The translations under genes were made by a program, and so were the position numbers. The notes under the pieces were generated by a model. That model had not been told where the DNA came from, searched no databases, and worked only from the letters and a program-made list of their open reading frames with translations. Below are positions 1 to 9,300 of a stretch of DNA of 64,000 nt, piece after piece. Origin of the DNA: CAKZKT01 sp034434235 (GTDB lineage Bacteria > Chloroflexota > Anaerolineae > CG2-30-64-16); contig DAOTZV010000129.1 of assembly GCA_034434235.1 (NCBI GenBank), positions 32,140 to 96,139 of the forward strand, read 5' to 3'. Within the stretch, counting starts at the first letter, position 1, and every line of letters starts with the position of its first letter.

Positions 1-557
1 ACGTCGAGGGCGCTGGTCGGCTCATCGCAGATGATCACCTTGGGCTTGAGCAGGATGCTGATGGCGATGCACACCCGCTGCTTCATGCCGCCGCTCAGCT
101 CGTGGGCGTACATCTTGAGGACGCTGGGCTTGAGGTCCACCGACTCGAGCGCCTGGCGGCAGCGTTCTTCGATCTCCTGCTTGGAGGCCGCGCGATCGTG
201 CGCCCGAATGGCGTCGGCCATCTGCGCGCCGATGCGCGTCACCGGATTCAGCGAGTTCATGGCGCCCTGCGGGATATAGGCGATCTTGCTCAAGCGCGCC
301 TGCAACATCTCCTGTTCGGAGAGATCCCGCAGATTGATCCCGTCTACGATCACCTGGCCGCCCTCGATGCGGCCAGGTGGCTTGATCATGCGCATCATGG
401 CCAGCGCCATCGTGCTCTTGCCGGAGCCGGATTCGCCCACCAGGCCCAACTTCTCGCCCGGATTCAACGAAAACGACACGCCCGCCAGCGCCATGGCCCG
501 GCCGGCGTCGGTGTAGTACGAAACCTGCAGGTCGCGAACTTCGAGAATCGGTTGCAT
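1..557 (-). CDS. Oligopeptide-type ABC transporter ATP-binding protein (3' end cut by window edge)
   Basis: ATPase of a Dpp/Opp-type importer; hydrolyses ATP at the inner face of the membrane to drive peptide or oligosaccharide uptake. About 185 residues are visible. They carry Walker A GESGSGKST, a Q-loop region IPQGAMNSLNPV, the signature LSGGMKQR and Walker B VIICDEPTSALDV, after which the gene leaves the window. The MNSLNP stretch after the Q loop is typical of DppD/OppD. The ATG lies 7 bp after the stop of the upstream permease, so it is the fourth gene of the operon that starts near 4420. A second ATPase (DppF-type) would be expected beyond the edge. The family is clear; the substrate cannot be told from the ATPase. 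Confidence 0.93.
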   Translation of the reverse strand, partial: MQPILEVRDLQVSYYTDAGRAMALAGVSFSLNPGEKLGLVGESGSGKSTMALAMMRMIKPPGRIEGGQVIVDGINLRDLSEQEMLQARLSKIAYIPQGAMNSLNPVTRIGAQMADAIRAHDRAASKQEIEERCRQALESVDLKPSVLKMYAHELSGGMKQRVCIAISILLKPKVIICDEPTSALD

Positions 558-564
558 GGGGTAG

Positions 565-1464
565 CTACTCCGTCCGGCGGATGCGTGGGTTGGCCAGCTC
601 ATCGAGGCCCATGTTGATCAGGGCCAGCGAACCGAGGATGAGCACCATCGCGATGGCGGGCTCAAGCGGCCACCACCACCAGCCGTTGAAGAAGGCGCCC
701 TGCGATTGCGCCGCCCAGATCGTGTTGCCCAGCAGCGGCTCGCGCAGCGGCCCCAGGCCGAGCACCGCCAGATAAAACGAGGCGAACATGGATGAGAAGA
801 CCTGCCCCACGAATGCGGCGGCGATGAAAGGCAACAGATTGGGCAGGATCTCCTGAAAGATGATGCCCAGGTCGCCCATGCCCGACAGCTTCGCCACCGA
901 AACGAACTGACGCTCCTTCATCGAAAGCACCTGCGCCCGAATCACCAGGGTCGGATTCATCCAGGCCAGCAACACGACGATGAACGCCATGGTGTAGATC
1001 GTCACCTCCCGCTTATCAATCGAGCCGGCGATGACGACCTGGATCAAGAAGGCCGGGATGGGCGTCAGGATCTGGCAGACGCCTTTGATGGCGGCGTCGA
1101 TCGCGCCGCCGAAGTAGGCCGAAGTGAAGCCCAGGAACACGCCGATCAGCGTGCCGATGGCGCCGGCGATGATGCCGATGAGCGCCGTCTGCCACAGCCC
1201 CACCACCATCGCCGCGTACAGATCGCGGCCGAAGAAGTCGGTGCCGAAGGGATACTTCGCGCTGGGGGGGAGCTTGGGGGGCGCCGCCAGCGGATAGGCG
1301 TTCTTCGGGTCAATGGTCAACATGCCGTGGATGGTGAAGACCGCCAGGGCCAGCACGACAAGCAAGCCGACGACCAGGCTTTGATTGCGGCGCAAATAGC
1401 GCAACACCAGCACCAGGCGGCTTGGTCGCAACACATCGGGTTGAGAAATCGCCACTGTAGTCAT
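565..1464 (-). CDS. ABC transporter permease, DppC/OppC type
   Basis: Inner-membrane permease subunit of the peptide/oligosaccharide importer. The 299-residue protein has a cytoplasmic N-terminus, a first membrane helix around residues 28-48, an OppC-like external segment containing KYPFGTDFFGRDLYAAMVVG, then about five further helices. The EAA loop that docks on the ATPase is visible as SVAKLSGMGDLGIIFQEILP. ATG start preceded by GAGGCGCA. It lies 13 bp downstream of the DppB-type gene and 7 bp upstream of the ATPase. The length is normal for the family. Confidence 0.92.
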   Translation of the reverse strand: MTTVAISQPDVLRPSRLVLVLRYLRRNQSLVVGLLVVLALAVFTIHGMLTIDPKNAYPLAAPPKLPPSAKYPFGTDFFGRDLYAAMVVGLWQTALIGIIAGAIGTLIGVFLGFTSAYFGGAIDAAIKGVCQILTPIPAFLIQVVIAGSIDKREVTIYTMAFIVVLLAWMNPTLVIRAQVLSMKERQFVSVAKLSGMGDLGIIFQEILPNLLPFIAAAFVGQVFSSMFASFYLAVLGLGPLREPLLGNTIWAAQSQGAFFNGWWWWPLEPAIAMVLILGSLALINMGLDELANPRIRRTE

Positions 1465-1477
1465 TGCGCCTCGCTTC

Positions 1478-2479
1478 TCAATCCTGTCGAATGCGTGGAT
1501 CCAACAAGGGATACAGCAATTCCACCACCACCATCAGGGTCGCCACCGCGATCGTGATAAACAAGACGATCCCGTAGATCACCAGAAAGTCGTTGGCCTG
1601 GATCGCCTGGGACAGCACGCGGCCCAGCCCGGGCAGCCCAAACAGGCTCTCCACCACGATGTTGGAGGTGACGACCGTGCCGAGCGCCAACGCCAGCCCG
1701 GTCACCTGGGGCAACAGGGCATTTCGCAGGTAGTAATCCTTGAAGATCACATAGCCGCTCAGCCCTTTGTGTTCGGCGAAGAGGACATAGTCCTCGCCCT
1801 GGATGGTGACCCCCATGCCGCGCATCGAGAGCACCCAGCCGCCGACCGAGCCGAGGATGAGCGCCAGGGCCGGCATGATCTGGTGCTTGATCACATCCCA
1901 GATGAAGGCCGGCGAGCTCCAATCGGGCACCAGGCCGGTGGAATAGGCGCTGCCCAGCGGCAGCAGCTTCAGGCGGAAGCCGATGAAGAAGAGCAGCAAA
2001 ACGCCCATCAGCACCGGCGGCACGCCCATCAGGAGCACGAACGGCGTGGCGAGGCTGCGCAGCCAGCCGGGCGCGCGCGGCCAGGCCGCCACCGCGCCGA
2101 GCAGGTTGCCGATGACGAAGGACAGGATCGTGGTCACCAACAAGAGGGTGATCGTCCAGGGCAACGACTCCATGATCAGGTCGATCACGGTCTTGGGGTA
2201 TTTGTTCAAAGAAACGCCCAAATCGAAGCGGGCAATGCTGGCGATATAGTCGAAATACTGTTGGATCAGCGGTTTATCCAGGCCGAACTTGGTATTGTAA
2301 GAAGCGACGATGGTCTCCAGATCTTGGGGCGAGAAGCCGCCGATCCGCGCCAATTCGGCAAAACGCTCGCGAATCGGGTTCCTGGGTGACAGGCGAGGAA
2401 TAAAAAAGGTAATGGTGGACGCGGCCCAAATCACCAGGATGAGGAAGAGCAAGCGGCCCAGGATTTTTTTCAGGCTCAC
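1478..2479 (-). CDS. ABC transporter permease, DppB/OppB type
   Basis: Partner permease of the importer. I place the start at the GTG at 2479, not at the longer in-frame start at 2515, because an AAGGAG Shine-Dalgarno lies 7 bases upstream of the GTG and the extra N-terminal residues would overlap the upstream hairpin. The 333-residue protein has an N-terminal helix, an external domain with the DppB-like segment FGLDKPLIQQYFDYI, and five more helices. Its EAA loop is AEHKGLSGYVIFKDYYLRNA. The permease is separated from the binding-protein gene by a strong hairpin that probably lowers its expression relative to the lipoprotein. Confidence 0.92.
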   Translation of the reverse strand: MSLKKILGRLLFLILVIWAASTITFFIPRLSPRNPIRERFAELARIGGFSPQDLETIVASYNTKFGLDKPLIQQYFDYIASIARFDLGVSLNKYPKTVIDLIMESLPWTITLLLVTTILSFVIGNLLGAVAAWPRAPGWLRSLATPFVLLMGVPPVLMGVLLLFFIGFRLKLLPLGSAYSTGLVPDWSSPAFIWDVIKHQIMPALALILGSVGGWVLSMRGMGVTIQGEDYVLFAEHKGLSGYVIFKDYYLRNALLPQVTGLALALGTVVTSNIVVESLFGLPGLGRVLSQAIQANDFLVIYGIVLFITIAVATLMVVVELLYPLLDPRIRQD

Positions 2480-2500
2480 GGTGCTTCTCCTTGTAGATAA

Positions 2501-2537
2501 ACAACAGCGTGGCACGTTGGCCGTGCCACGCTGTTGT
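2501..2537 (-). promoter_or_regulatory. Intercistronic hairpin between binding-protein and permease genes
   Basis: Perfect 15-bp inverted repeat ACAACAGCGTGGCAC with a 7-base loop, lying 11 bp after the binding-protein stop codon and just before the permease Shine-Dalgarno. No T-run follows on the minus strand, so it is not a classic intrinsic terminator. By analogy with malE-malF type operons, it probably protects the upstream mRNA 3' end and reduces downstream expression. Confidence 0.75.
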
Positions 2538-2548
2538 GCGCCGCAGGT

Positions 2549-4420
2549 TTACTTCTGAACGCTCTTGAGACTGGTAACGACCAACATGCCGGTATGGTGC
2601 CAGAAGGCGCCGTTGCAGCCGACGCCCAGATTGGACTCAGTCGGCCAGTTGGTCCAGTAGGTCTGGTTGTAGGGGATGCGGTGCAGCCACTGAATCACCG
2701 GGATATCAATGACGTCCCGCCAGTAGATCTCCATCGCCTTGACGGCCAGCTCCGTGAACTTCGGATCGTCCGACCCCAAAGGCGCCATCGCATCTACGAT
2801 CTGGTCGTACTCCGGGTTCTTGTAGCGCGAGAAGCGGTTGCTGCCCGCCGTCGTGCCGATCGCAGCGCTGTATTTGCCGTTGTACAGATCCAGGGTTGCC
2901 GCCGGATCGATCAGGCTGGCGCCATGGCCGAACATGTACAGGCCCGGCTTGCCATCGGCCATGTTGTTGTAGGCATCGGTGCCGAAGTTGACGCTGGAAT
3001 CGAAGCCGCCCTGGCGCAACATCTCGGACAGGATCGGGACGATATCGCTGTGGATGCCCTCGAAGCCATGGATGGTGGCGTTGACGGTTTGCCCCTGCTT
3101 GTCCACCCACAGACCGGCCGCATTCTTGGTGAAGCCGGCCTCTTGCATCAATCTGGCGCTCTCCTTCGGGTCGTAGGCGCCCGGATTGTACTTCTTGACC
3201 AGGGCCTGCATCTCCGGCAGTTGGGTGAACTTGACCAGGTTCGGATAGAGCGGGAAGGGATAGATGGTCGTGACGTGGGCGCCCTCGTACACCATCTGGT
3301 CGATCTTGTCGCGATCGATCACCAGGCTCATGGCGCGGCGCACGCGCACGTCGTTATAGGGCGGAAGCTGGGTGTTGACCCACAGCGAGTTGGGCCACCA
3401 ATCCAGGTAGCCGTAAGGGGGCTTGTTGCCGGTATGCGTCGTGATCTTGGGGTTCTGCTTCAGGATGTTGCCGATGACGGCGCTGCGCATGTCGAGCGTG
3501 GCGTCATACTCGTTGTTCACGACGCGCTGGGCCACCGTGTCCATGTTCTGGCCCACCTGGCCGCCGATGTTGGTCATCACGATCCGCTTGACATCGGGCA
3601 TCGGGACGAGGCCGGCCTTGACCGCCCACCAGTCCTCGCGCAGGTCGAGGATCTTCTGGTTCTGATCCCACACCACCGTGTTGTACGGCCCGGAGTGCGG
3701 CATGTCCAACCCGCCCTGGAAGGCGTTGACGTCTTCCTGTTTGCTCAGGATGTGCGCCGGGACGATGGGAATGCCGGTGTCGAACTTCAAGGTCAGCACC
3801 TCGAACTTGAAGCGCGGGGCGGGCATCTTGAACACGACCACCACCGTGTAATCGTCCACCAGCTTGACTTCTTTCACGAAGGTCTGGAACTGCGCGTGAT
3901 AGGGCAGCTTCTCGTTCTTCATCTGCCCTTCGAACGTGAAGACCACGTCCTTGGCCGTCAAGGGCGTGCCGTCGCTCCATTGGGCTTCCTTACGCACCTT
4001 GATGGTCAATTCGGTGAAGTCCGGCTTGGTATAGGTCATGCTTTCGGCCAACCAGGGCAATTCCTTGTTGGCATAGATCAGATAGTAGGAGAGCCCTTCC
4101 CACATCATGGCGTTGGCTTCCTGATGGGTGTAACCAGGGGAAGCCCACGGGTTCGTCACGCCGATCGGCGAGCTGATGCTCCAGGCCAGGTGCAAGGTCT
4201 GGTTGCGCGGCACGTTCTTCAGGGGGCCGACCGAAAGCGAAGGCGCCTTGGTTGGCTCTGGAGCCTTGGTGGCCGCCGGGGCCTTGGTTGGCTCCGGGGC
4301 CTTGGTGGCCTCTGCGGCTTTGGGCGCCGCCGGGGCCGCGGGGGGCTGAGCGGGCTGCGCGCACGCCGTGACAACCAGCGCGACGACAGCCAGGATCCAA
4401 AGTAACCTGAACTTCGACAT
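2549..4420 (-). CDS. Extracellular solute-binding lipoprotein, family 5 (DppA/OppA-like)
   Basis: Binding protein that captures the substrate outside the cell and hands it to the two permeases encoded downstream. The 623-residue protein has a lipoprotein signal peptide ending in LVVTAC with Cys20, followed by a low-complexity Ala/Pro/Lys linker (residues about 22-62, KAPEPTKAP-type repeats) that is common in Chloroflexota lipoproteins. The family-5 fold is recognisable from EAQWSDGTPLTAKDVVFTFE (about 145-165) and the later segment VRRAMSLVIDRDKI. ATG start with a strong AAGGAGGG sequence. First gene of the importer operon. The ligand could be peptides or oligosaccharides; many family-5 proteins of this phylum are predicted to bind sugars. 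Confidence 0.92.
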   Translation of the reverse strand: MSKFRLLWILAVVALVVTACAQPAQPPAAPAAPKAAEATKAPEPTKAPAATKAPEPTKAPSLSVGPLKNVPRNQTLHLAWSISSPIGVTNPWASPGYTHQEANAMMWEGLSYYLIYANKELPWLAESMTYTKPDFTELTIKVRKEAQWSDGTPLTAKDVVFTFEGQMKNEKLPYHAQFQTFVKEVKLVDDYTVVVVFKMPAPRFKFEVLTLKFDTGIPIVPAHILSKQEDVNAFQGGLDMPHSGPYNTVVWDQNQKILDLREDWWAVKAGLVPMPDVKRIVMTNIGGQVGQNMDTVAQRVVNNEYDATLDMRSAVIGNILKQNPKITTHTGNKPPYGYLDWWPNSLWVNTQLPPYNDVRVRRAMSLVIDRDKIDQMVYEGAHVTTIYPFPLYPNLVKFTQLPEMQALVKKYNPGAYDPKESARLMQEAGFTKNAAGLWVDKQGQTVNATIHGFEGIHSDIVPILSEMLRQGGFDSSVNFGTDAYNNMADGKPGLYMFGHGASLIDPAATLDLYNGKYSAAIGTTAGSNRFSRYKNPEYDQIVDAMAPLGSDDPKFTELAVKAMEIYWRDVIDIPVIQWLHRIPYNQTYWTNWPTESNLGVGCNGAFWHHTGMLVVTSLKSVQK

Positions 4421-4490
4421 AGTGACACCCTCCTTGTAGTGGAATATGGATGAGTTGATCTGGAAAGCAGACTCAAGCCGCGGCTTTGGG

Positions 4491-4519
4491 TTGTCTGGAT
4501 TTGAAGGCTATATTATAAT
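4491..4519 (+). promoter_or_regulatory. Candidate promoter for the small membrane protein gene
   Basis: TTGTCT at 4491-4496, a 17-base spacer and a consensus TATAAT at 4514-4519 on the plus strand. A transcript from here would reach the ATG at 4573 after a leader of about 45 bases. It overlaps the candidate promoter of the divergent importer operon. Confidence 0.5.
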
Positions 4520-4546
4520 CTTAGTATCATTCGCGAAAAAAGTCAA
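4518..4546 (-). promoter_or_regulatory. Candidate promoter of the ABC importer operon
   Basis: On the minus strand TTGACT (4546-4541), a 17-base spacer and TAAGAT (4523-4518). It lies about 100 bases upstream of the binding-protein ATG. The TATAAT one helical turn further is 23 bases from the same -35 and is better placed for the plus-strand promoter. Confidence 0.45.
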
Positions 4547-4572
4547 CCGCGTCGTCTCGGGAAAGAGAGAAC

Positions 4573-4887
4573 ATGACCAAAGCATCTGGAACGATCTTAT
4601 CCGCGCTGGTCGGCTGGATTGCCGCAGTCGTGACCTTGTTGGGCTGGAGTTTCCTCTGGCCGCAGATCGTCCCGCTCACCGAGCGCGCCAGCGCCCTGCC
4701 GGGCCATTGGAAGATCCTCTTGGTTGTGCTGGTGTTCATCACGCCGTTCGGTCTGACCGGCGGCATCATCGGCGGCCGGTTGCCCTATGAAGGCGGTCGC
4801 CGCGAGCAGCTCCTCTATGCCGCACTGGGCGGCGCGGCGGCGACGTTGGTCTTCGGCTCCTGCGCGTTCTGGTATGGCGGCTGGTAA
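4573..4887 (+). CDS. Small integral membrane protein, function unknown
   Basis: A 104-residue protein with three probable membrane helices: residues about 8-30 (SALVGWIAAVVTLLGWSFLW), 48-68 (ILLVVLVFITPFGLTGGIIG) and 80-100 (LLYAALGGAAATLVFGSCAF). There is a short charged loop PYEGGRREQ between the last two. It is not a family I recognise. The ATG follows AAAGAGAGAAC, a modest ribosome site. It is transcribed divergently from the importer operon and convergently with the DUF362 gene, so its neighbours give little hint of role. Base composition and the presence of a promoter support a real gene. Confidence 0.7.
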   Translation: MTKASGTILSALVGWIAAVVTLLGWSFLWPQIVPLTERASALPGHWKILLVVLVFITPFGLTGGIIGGRLPYEGGRREQLLYAALGGAAATLVFGSCAFWYGGW

Positions 4888-4897
4888 GCCGAACCGA

Positions 4898-5998
4898 TCA
4901 ATAGCTGACCTTGAACGGGGTGCGCACCTCCGCAATCGTGGCCCCCACCACTTTGATCTCGTCGAGCACGTTCGTCCCCAACCCCAATTGACGCGCCATG
5001 TTCAGATGATTGTAGGCATGGACGAAGGGTGGGGCGGGATATTCCGCCTGCGGGTCGAAGCCCATGACCGCGGTGGCGACGGCGTCGGCGGCAACCGGAT
5101 CCTTGCCCGCGATCAATACGCCCGGCTTGAGTTGATTCAACCCCTTGACCCACGGACCTTCTCCCCCTTCGACCGTCAGCACGCCGTCGATCACCGCCAG
5201 GTTGACCGGCCGCGCCCGATTGAGATCCATGATCACAGCCGGCAGCCGCCTGGGCGTTTCCGCCGCCTGCCCGTGAAAGCCCGAACGGTATTCATCCTTT
5301 TCGTTCATCCGATAGAAACGGAAGGGGACCAGGCCGACCAGGTTTTTGATCGAATGGGTGACGCCGCAGGTGTTGTGACATTTCATCTTGGCAATCGAGA
5401 CGAACGCATCGATGTCGTTGAGGACGGGGTGAAATGTGAATTTGTCGTAGATGTGCGGCGTAGGCGGCACCGGCGTCACGGCGAAGTCGTGATACGGCGC
5501 CGGATCGTTCAGATCTATCAGCGTCGCGCCGAGCGCCCGAGCGACCTCGTCCCAGCCGTAATCGTGCCAGTGCGCCTTGGCATAGACCGCTTCCACGATG
5601 TACAGTTTGGTGACGCCGGTATCGCGCAGGAGTTGCCCCACGGCCCGCACGACCTCGGGATGCGTATGGTAGGTCTCGATCTCGGGCAATCCATTGACGC
5701 GCTGCATCTCTTTGCTGCCGGTGATGTTGACCTTGATGGCGGCCCGGTTGCCGTGCTTGAGCACATCGGCAATCCCGCCGATCTGGTCGAGGGCCGCCTG
5801 GACTTGCTGGCGGATCAGCCGGGGATCGTAACCGGCAGCGCGCGCGATGGCAACGGTGGATTTCGCGGCCGTGCCCGGCCTGGACAGGCAACCGGCGGTC
5901 AGCGCGCCGGCAGCCGCCACGCCCAGCGTCTTCAGGAAGGCGCGCCGGGACAAGGCGTGATCGGTTGGGGAATGCACGGAGTGAAACGGACCGGACAT
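4898..5998 (-). CDS. DUF362 family lipoprotein with Tat signal
   Basis: A 366-residue protein exported by the twin-arginine route. The N-terminus carries the Tat motif SRRAFLK (residues 17-23) and a lipobox LTAGC with Cys37, so it is probably a membrane-anchored extracytoplasmic protein. The rest is a DUF362 domain. DUF362 proteins often accompany ferredoxin domains or iron-sulfur centres, but only the pair in KMKCHNTCG is seen here and no 4Fe-4S ferredoxin motif. The Tat route suggests folding, perhaps with a metal, before export. ATG start follows AGGGAGTAGATCGTC. It is a single-gene unit with a good upstream promoter. Biochemical function is unknown. Confidence 0.85.
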   Translation of the reverse strand: MSGPFHSVHSPTDHALSRRAFLKTLGVAAAGALTAGCLSRPGTAAKSTVAIARAAGYDPRLIRQQVQAALDQIGGIADVLKHGNRAAIKVNITGSKEMQRVNGLPEIETYHTHPEVVRAVGQLLRDTGVTKLYIVEAVYAKAHWHDYGWDEVARALGATLIDLNDPAPYHDFAVTPVPPTPHIYDKFTFHPVLNDIDAFVSIAKMKCHNTCGVTHSIKNLVGLVPFRFYRMNEKDEYRSGFHGQAAETPRRLPAVIMDLNRARPVNLAVIDGVLTVEGGEGPWVKGLNQLKPGVLIAGKDPVAADAVATAVMGFDPQAEYPAPPFVHAYNHLNMARQLGLGTNVLDEIKVVGATIAEVRTPFKVSY

Positions 5999-6044
5999 GA
6001 CGATCTACTCCCTGGCAGAGGTTTCGCGCAAGCGGTCGGCTGTT

Positions 6045-6072
6045 ATTATACTCATTCATGCCATCCGGTCAA
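6045..6072 (-). promoter_or_regulatory. Promoter of the DUF362 gene
   Basis: On the minus strand TTGACC (6072-6067), a 16-base spacer and a perfect TATAAT (6050-6045), about 45 bases upstream of the ATG at 5998. One of the best sigma70-type matches in the window. Confidence 0.65.
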
Positions 6073-6105
6073 CTTGTCAAGGGGTAGCATCAAGCTAAGG
6101 GACTT

Positions 6106-6240
6106 GCCCGCCGATCAAGTCGGCGGGCTACCGAACGACGCCCCGTGAACGGAGCTATAACGGCTGGCGGCAGAAGCCCGCGGCCGCCAGCCTGCTTCAG
6201 CGGGCGTAGCCTGGGTAGCACGGGTACTTGATGCCCGTGC
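6106..6240. repeat. Three consecutive intergenic inverted repeats
   Basis: The 388-base stretch between the DUF362 gene and the protease gene has no convincing ORF but holds three hairpins: GCCCGCCGA/TCGGCGGGC (6106-6114 and 6120-6128), GGCTGGCGGC/GCCGCCAGCC (6162-6171 and 6183-6192) and GCACGGG/CCCGTGC (6218-6224 and 6234-6240). None has a T-run. They look like dispersed REP-type elements. The remaining 140 bases up to the protease gene are AT-richer and hold a weak TATACT (6346-6351) promoter candidate. Confidence 0.7.
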
Positions 6241-6386
6241 GGCTGGGGGACGTGGTCCACGATCCCGCCGAGCGATGCGCAGGGAGCGGTGCGGGTCCGG
6301 TCTTGTTTTCTCCGCTATGTAATGTGATTCGTAACATTAAAATCGTATACTCGCAGTGGCGATTATGATCTGAAAGGAAGGGGAAG

Positions 6387-9300
6387 ATGGGAATTTCAGT
6401 GCGCGCTTTGGCAATTGCGGTCATTTCCGCTGTGCTCGTTGTGGCCGGCGCGGGCGCCCTGGTGTGGGCGACGGGCACACAGGATGGCACCGGCGCAATT
6501 GCTGGCGTCGTCTTCTTTGACAAAGATGCCGACGCTGCGCGCGGACCGGCCGAAGGCGGACTTGCCGGAGTGACGGTGGAACTGCGCGATGGCGTGACCG
6601 GCGGCCAGGCCGTGCATCGCTTTGTGCAAACCGCCTCTGACGGCTCCTTCAGCTTCGCGGAGCTGAGCGCTGGCGCCTACACGGTCGCCGTCCTCCCGGC
6701 CGATCCCTTCACGGCCACGACGACCAGCCCCGTAGCGGTGGTGGTCGACTCTGCGCCTGTCGTCGGCGTGGATTTCGGCGCCACGCTTCTCCAGACTCTC
6801 ACCGGCACCGAATTCAACGATCTGAACGGCGATGGCGCCAAGGGACCACGCGAGCCGGGCATCGCCGGCTGGCTGATCCAGGTCTTCGACGATGTCAACG
6901 GCAACGGCCTGGTCGACATGGGTGAGGCGTTGTTGGGCTCGGCCGTTAGCGACCACCAGGGAAACTGGAAGGTGTCCGGGCTGTTGCCGGGCCGCCGCGT
7001 GGTCGTGCGTCGGCCTCCGGCCGGCGCAGAAGCGATGGCCGATCCGCTCTCGCTGACGGCCGAGGAGGCCGGCGGCGCCGGCCATCTGTGGAACGGCCGG
7101 CCCGAGGCGCGGACGGCGCCTGCCTCTGTCAATGCCGATGCCGCGGCCTATGTGCCGGGCGAGCTGTTGGTGGGCGTTCAGCCGGGCCTCTCGCTGGCGC
7201 GCGTCGCCGAGATCTTCCGGGATCTCGGTCTCGCGATCAGAGAGCCGTTGGGCGGAGATGCCTATCGGGTGGCGACGACCGAGGACGCGGCCGATGCCGC
7301 GCTGGATGCGTTGAAACGCCTGCCCGAGGTGCGTTACGCTGAGCGCAACGGCCTCGTCAGCGCGCTGCTCACGCCGACCGAGCCGCTCTTCAACGATCCG
7401 TTTTACATCTTTGCGCCGCAGACGATCAACGCGCCGACGGCCTGGGACATCTCCACCGGTTCGCCGGAGGTGATCGTTGCCATCGTGGATTCGGGCATCT
7501 CGCTTTCGCATCCTGAGTTTGCCGGTCGTCTGGTTGCCGGCTGGGACTACGTCAACGGCGACAGCGATCCGTCCGATGACAACGGCCATGGCACACACGT
7601 GGCCGGCATCGTGGCCGCAGCCATGAACGGCGAGGGTGTGGTCGGCATCGCGCCGAACGTCAGGCTGATGCCCGTCAAGATCCTCAACGCATCGAAGACC
7701 GCCACCTGGGCCAACACGGCCTTGGGGATCCGCTATGCGGCCGACCACGGCGCGAAGGTGATCAACCTGAGCATGGGAGGCACTTCCTACTCGGCCGCGC
7801 TTCAGGATGCCATCCGTTACGCCGCCGGCAAGGGGGTCGTCATAGTCGCTGCTGCGGGCAATCAGGGGAGCAGCGGGCCGTTCTATCCGGCCTATTTCGA
7901 GGAGACGATCGCCGTCGGCGCGACGGACGAACACGACGAATATTGGACGATCTCCAACTATGGCAACTGGGTGGACGTAACGGCGCCCGGCGCCAGCATC
8001 TACAGCACCTGGTGGACGGCGGACAACCCCAATACCTATGGCTTCATGAGCGGGACTTCGATGGCGGCCCCGCACGTCAGCGGCCTGGCCGCCCTTCTGC
8101 TTTCGTATCGGCCCCAGCTTTCGGCGGCCGATGTGCGCGCCATCATCCAGCAGACCGCGGTGGACAAGGGCGCGGCCGGCTTCGATATTTACTACGGTTG
8201 GGGCCGCATTGACGCAGGCGCGGCCATGACACTGGCGACGACCTGGATCCCCTACACTCCCACGCCGACGGCCACGGCGACGGCCACGCCGTCGGCCACG
8301 CCGACAGCGACGCCAACGAATACACCGACACCGACGTCGACGAATACGCCGACAGCGACGCCAACGAATACACCGACACCGACGGCAACGAATACGCCGA
8401 CGCCCACGCCGACCGCCACGCCGACGGCAGTGCCGTATCTGAAGCGGGTCAACGCGGGCGGGGCGAGCTTCACCGACAGCCTGGGCCAGGTGTGGGATCC
8501 GGATCAGGCGTATGCGACCGGTGGCTGGGGCTATGTGAGCGGCACGGCCAAATCCTCGACCACTGCGGTGAACGGCACGGTGGACGACCTGCTCTACCAG
8601 AAGTACCGCGAGGGGATGACCGCATATCAATTCACGGTGCCGAACGGTCAGTACCAGGTGACGCTCAAATTCGCCGAGTTCGCCGCCAGCAGTTCGAAGC
8701 AGCGCATCATGAAGATCACGATCGAGGGCGTGGTGGTGGAAAGCGCGCTCAACGTGCTGGCGTTGGCCGGCAAGGCCACGGCTTTCGATCGCACCTACAC
8801 GACGACGGTGGCCGACGGCATACTGAACATCGCCTTTGCGCAGAACGGCGGCAGCTACAAGCCGATGGTGTCGGCCATCGAAGTGAAAAGCGCCGAGGCC
8901 GGGCCGACCGGCACGGGCACCGAGCCGACGCCGATAGCAACAAATGTGCCGATCGCAACGGCAACGAATACGCCGACCCCGACGCCGACGCCAACCCGGC
9001 CGGCCTACAGCGTGCGCGTGGACGCGGGTGGCCCGACCTTTACCGATGGCCAGGGGCTCACCTGGCAGGCCGACCAGGCCTTCAGCGCGGGGTCGTGGGG
9101 CTACATCGGTGGGTCGCCCGGCTCCTCGACGGTCGCAGTGGCCGGCACGAAGGACGACCTGCTGTTCCAGAAGTACCGACAGGGGATGTCGGAGTTCAGG
9201 TTCACGGTGCCGAACGGCAGCTATCAGGTGCAGTTGCGGTTCGCCGAGTTCGCGGCCACCGGGCCGGGCCAGCGGGTGATGGAGATCACCCTGGAAGGGA

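Noticed and set aside
2534..4405. A 623-codon open frame on the plus strand opposite the binding-protein gene
   Set aside because: It is the mirror of a clear family-5 binding protein. High GC leaves long open frames on the opposite strand; it has no ribosome site or recognisable domain.
8254..8430. Possible CRISPR or non-coding minisatellite
   Set aside because: The repeat is in frame in the protease and codes for a Thr-Pro stalk.
6396..8630. A 744-codon minus-strand frame opposite the protease gene
   Set aside because: Its Arg/Gly-rich sequence is the reverse complement of repeat-coding and protease sequence; the plus-strand protein has an intact catalytic triad.
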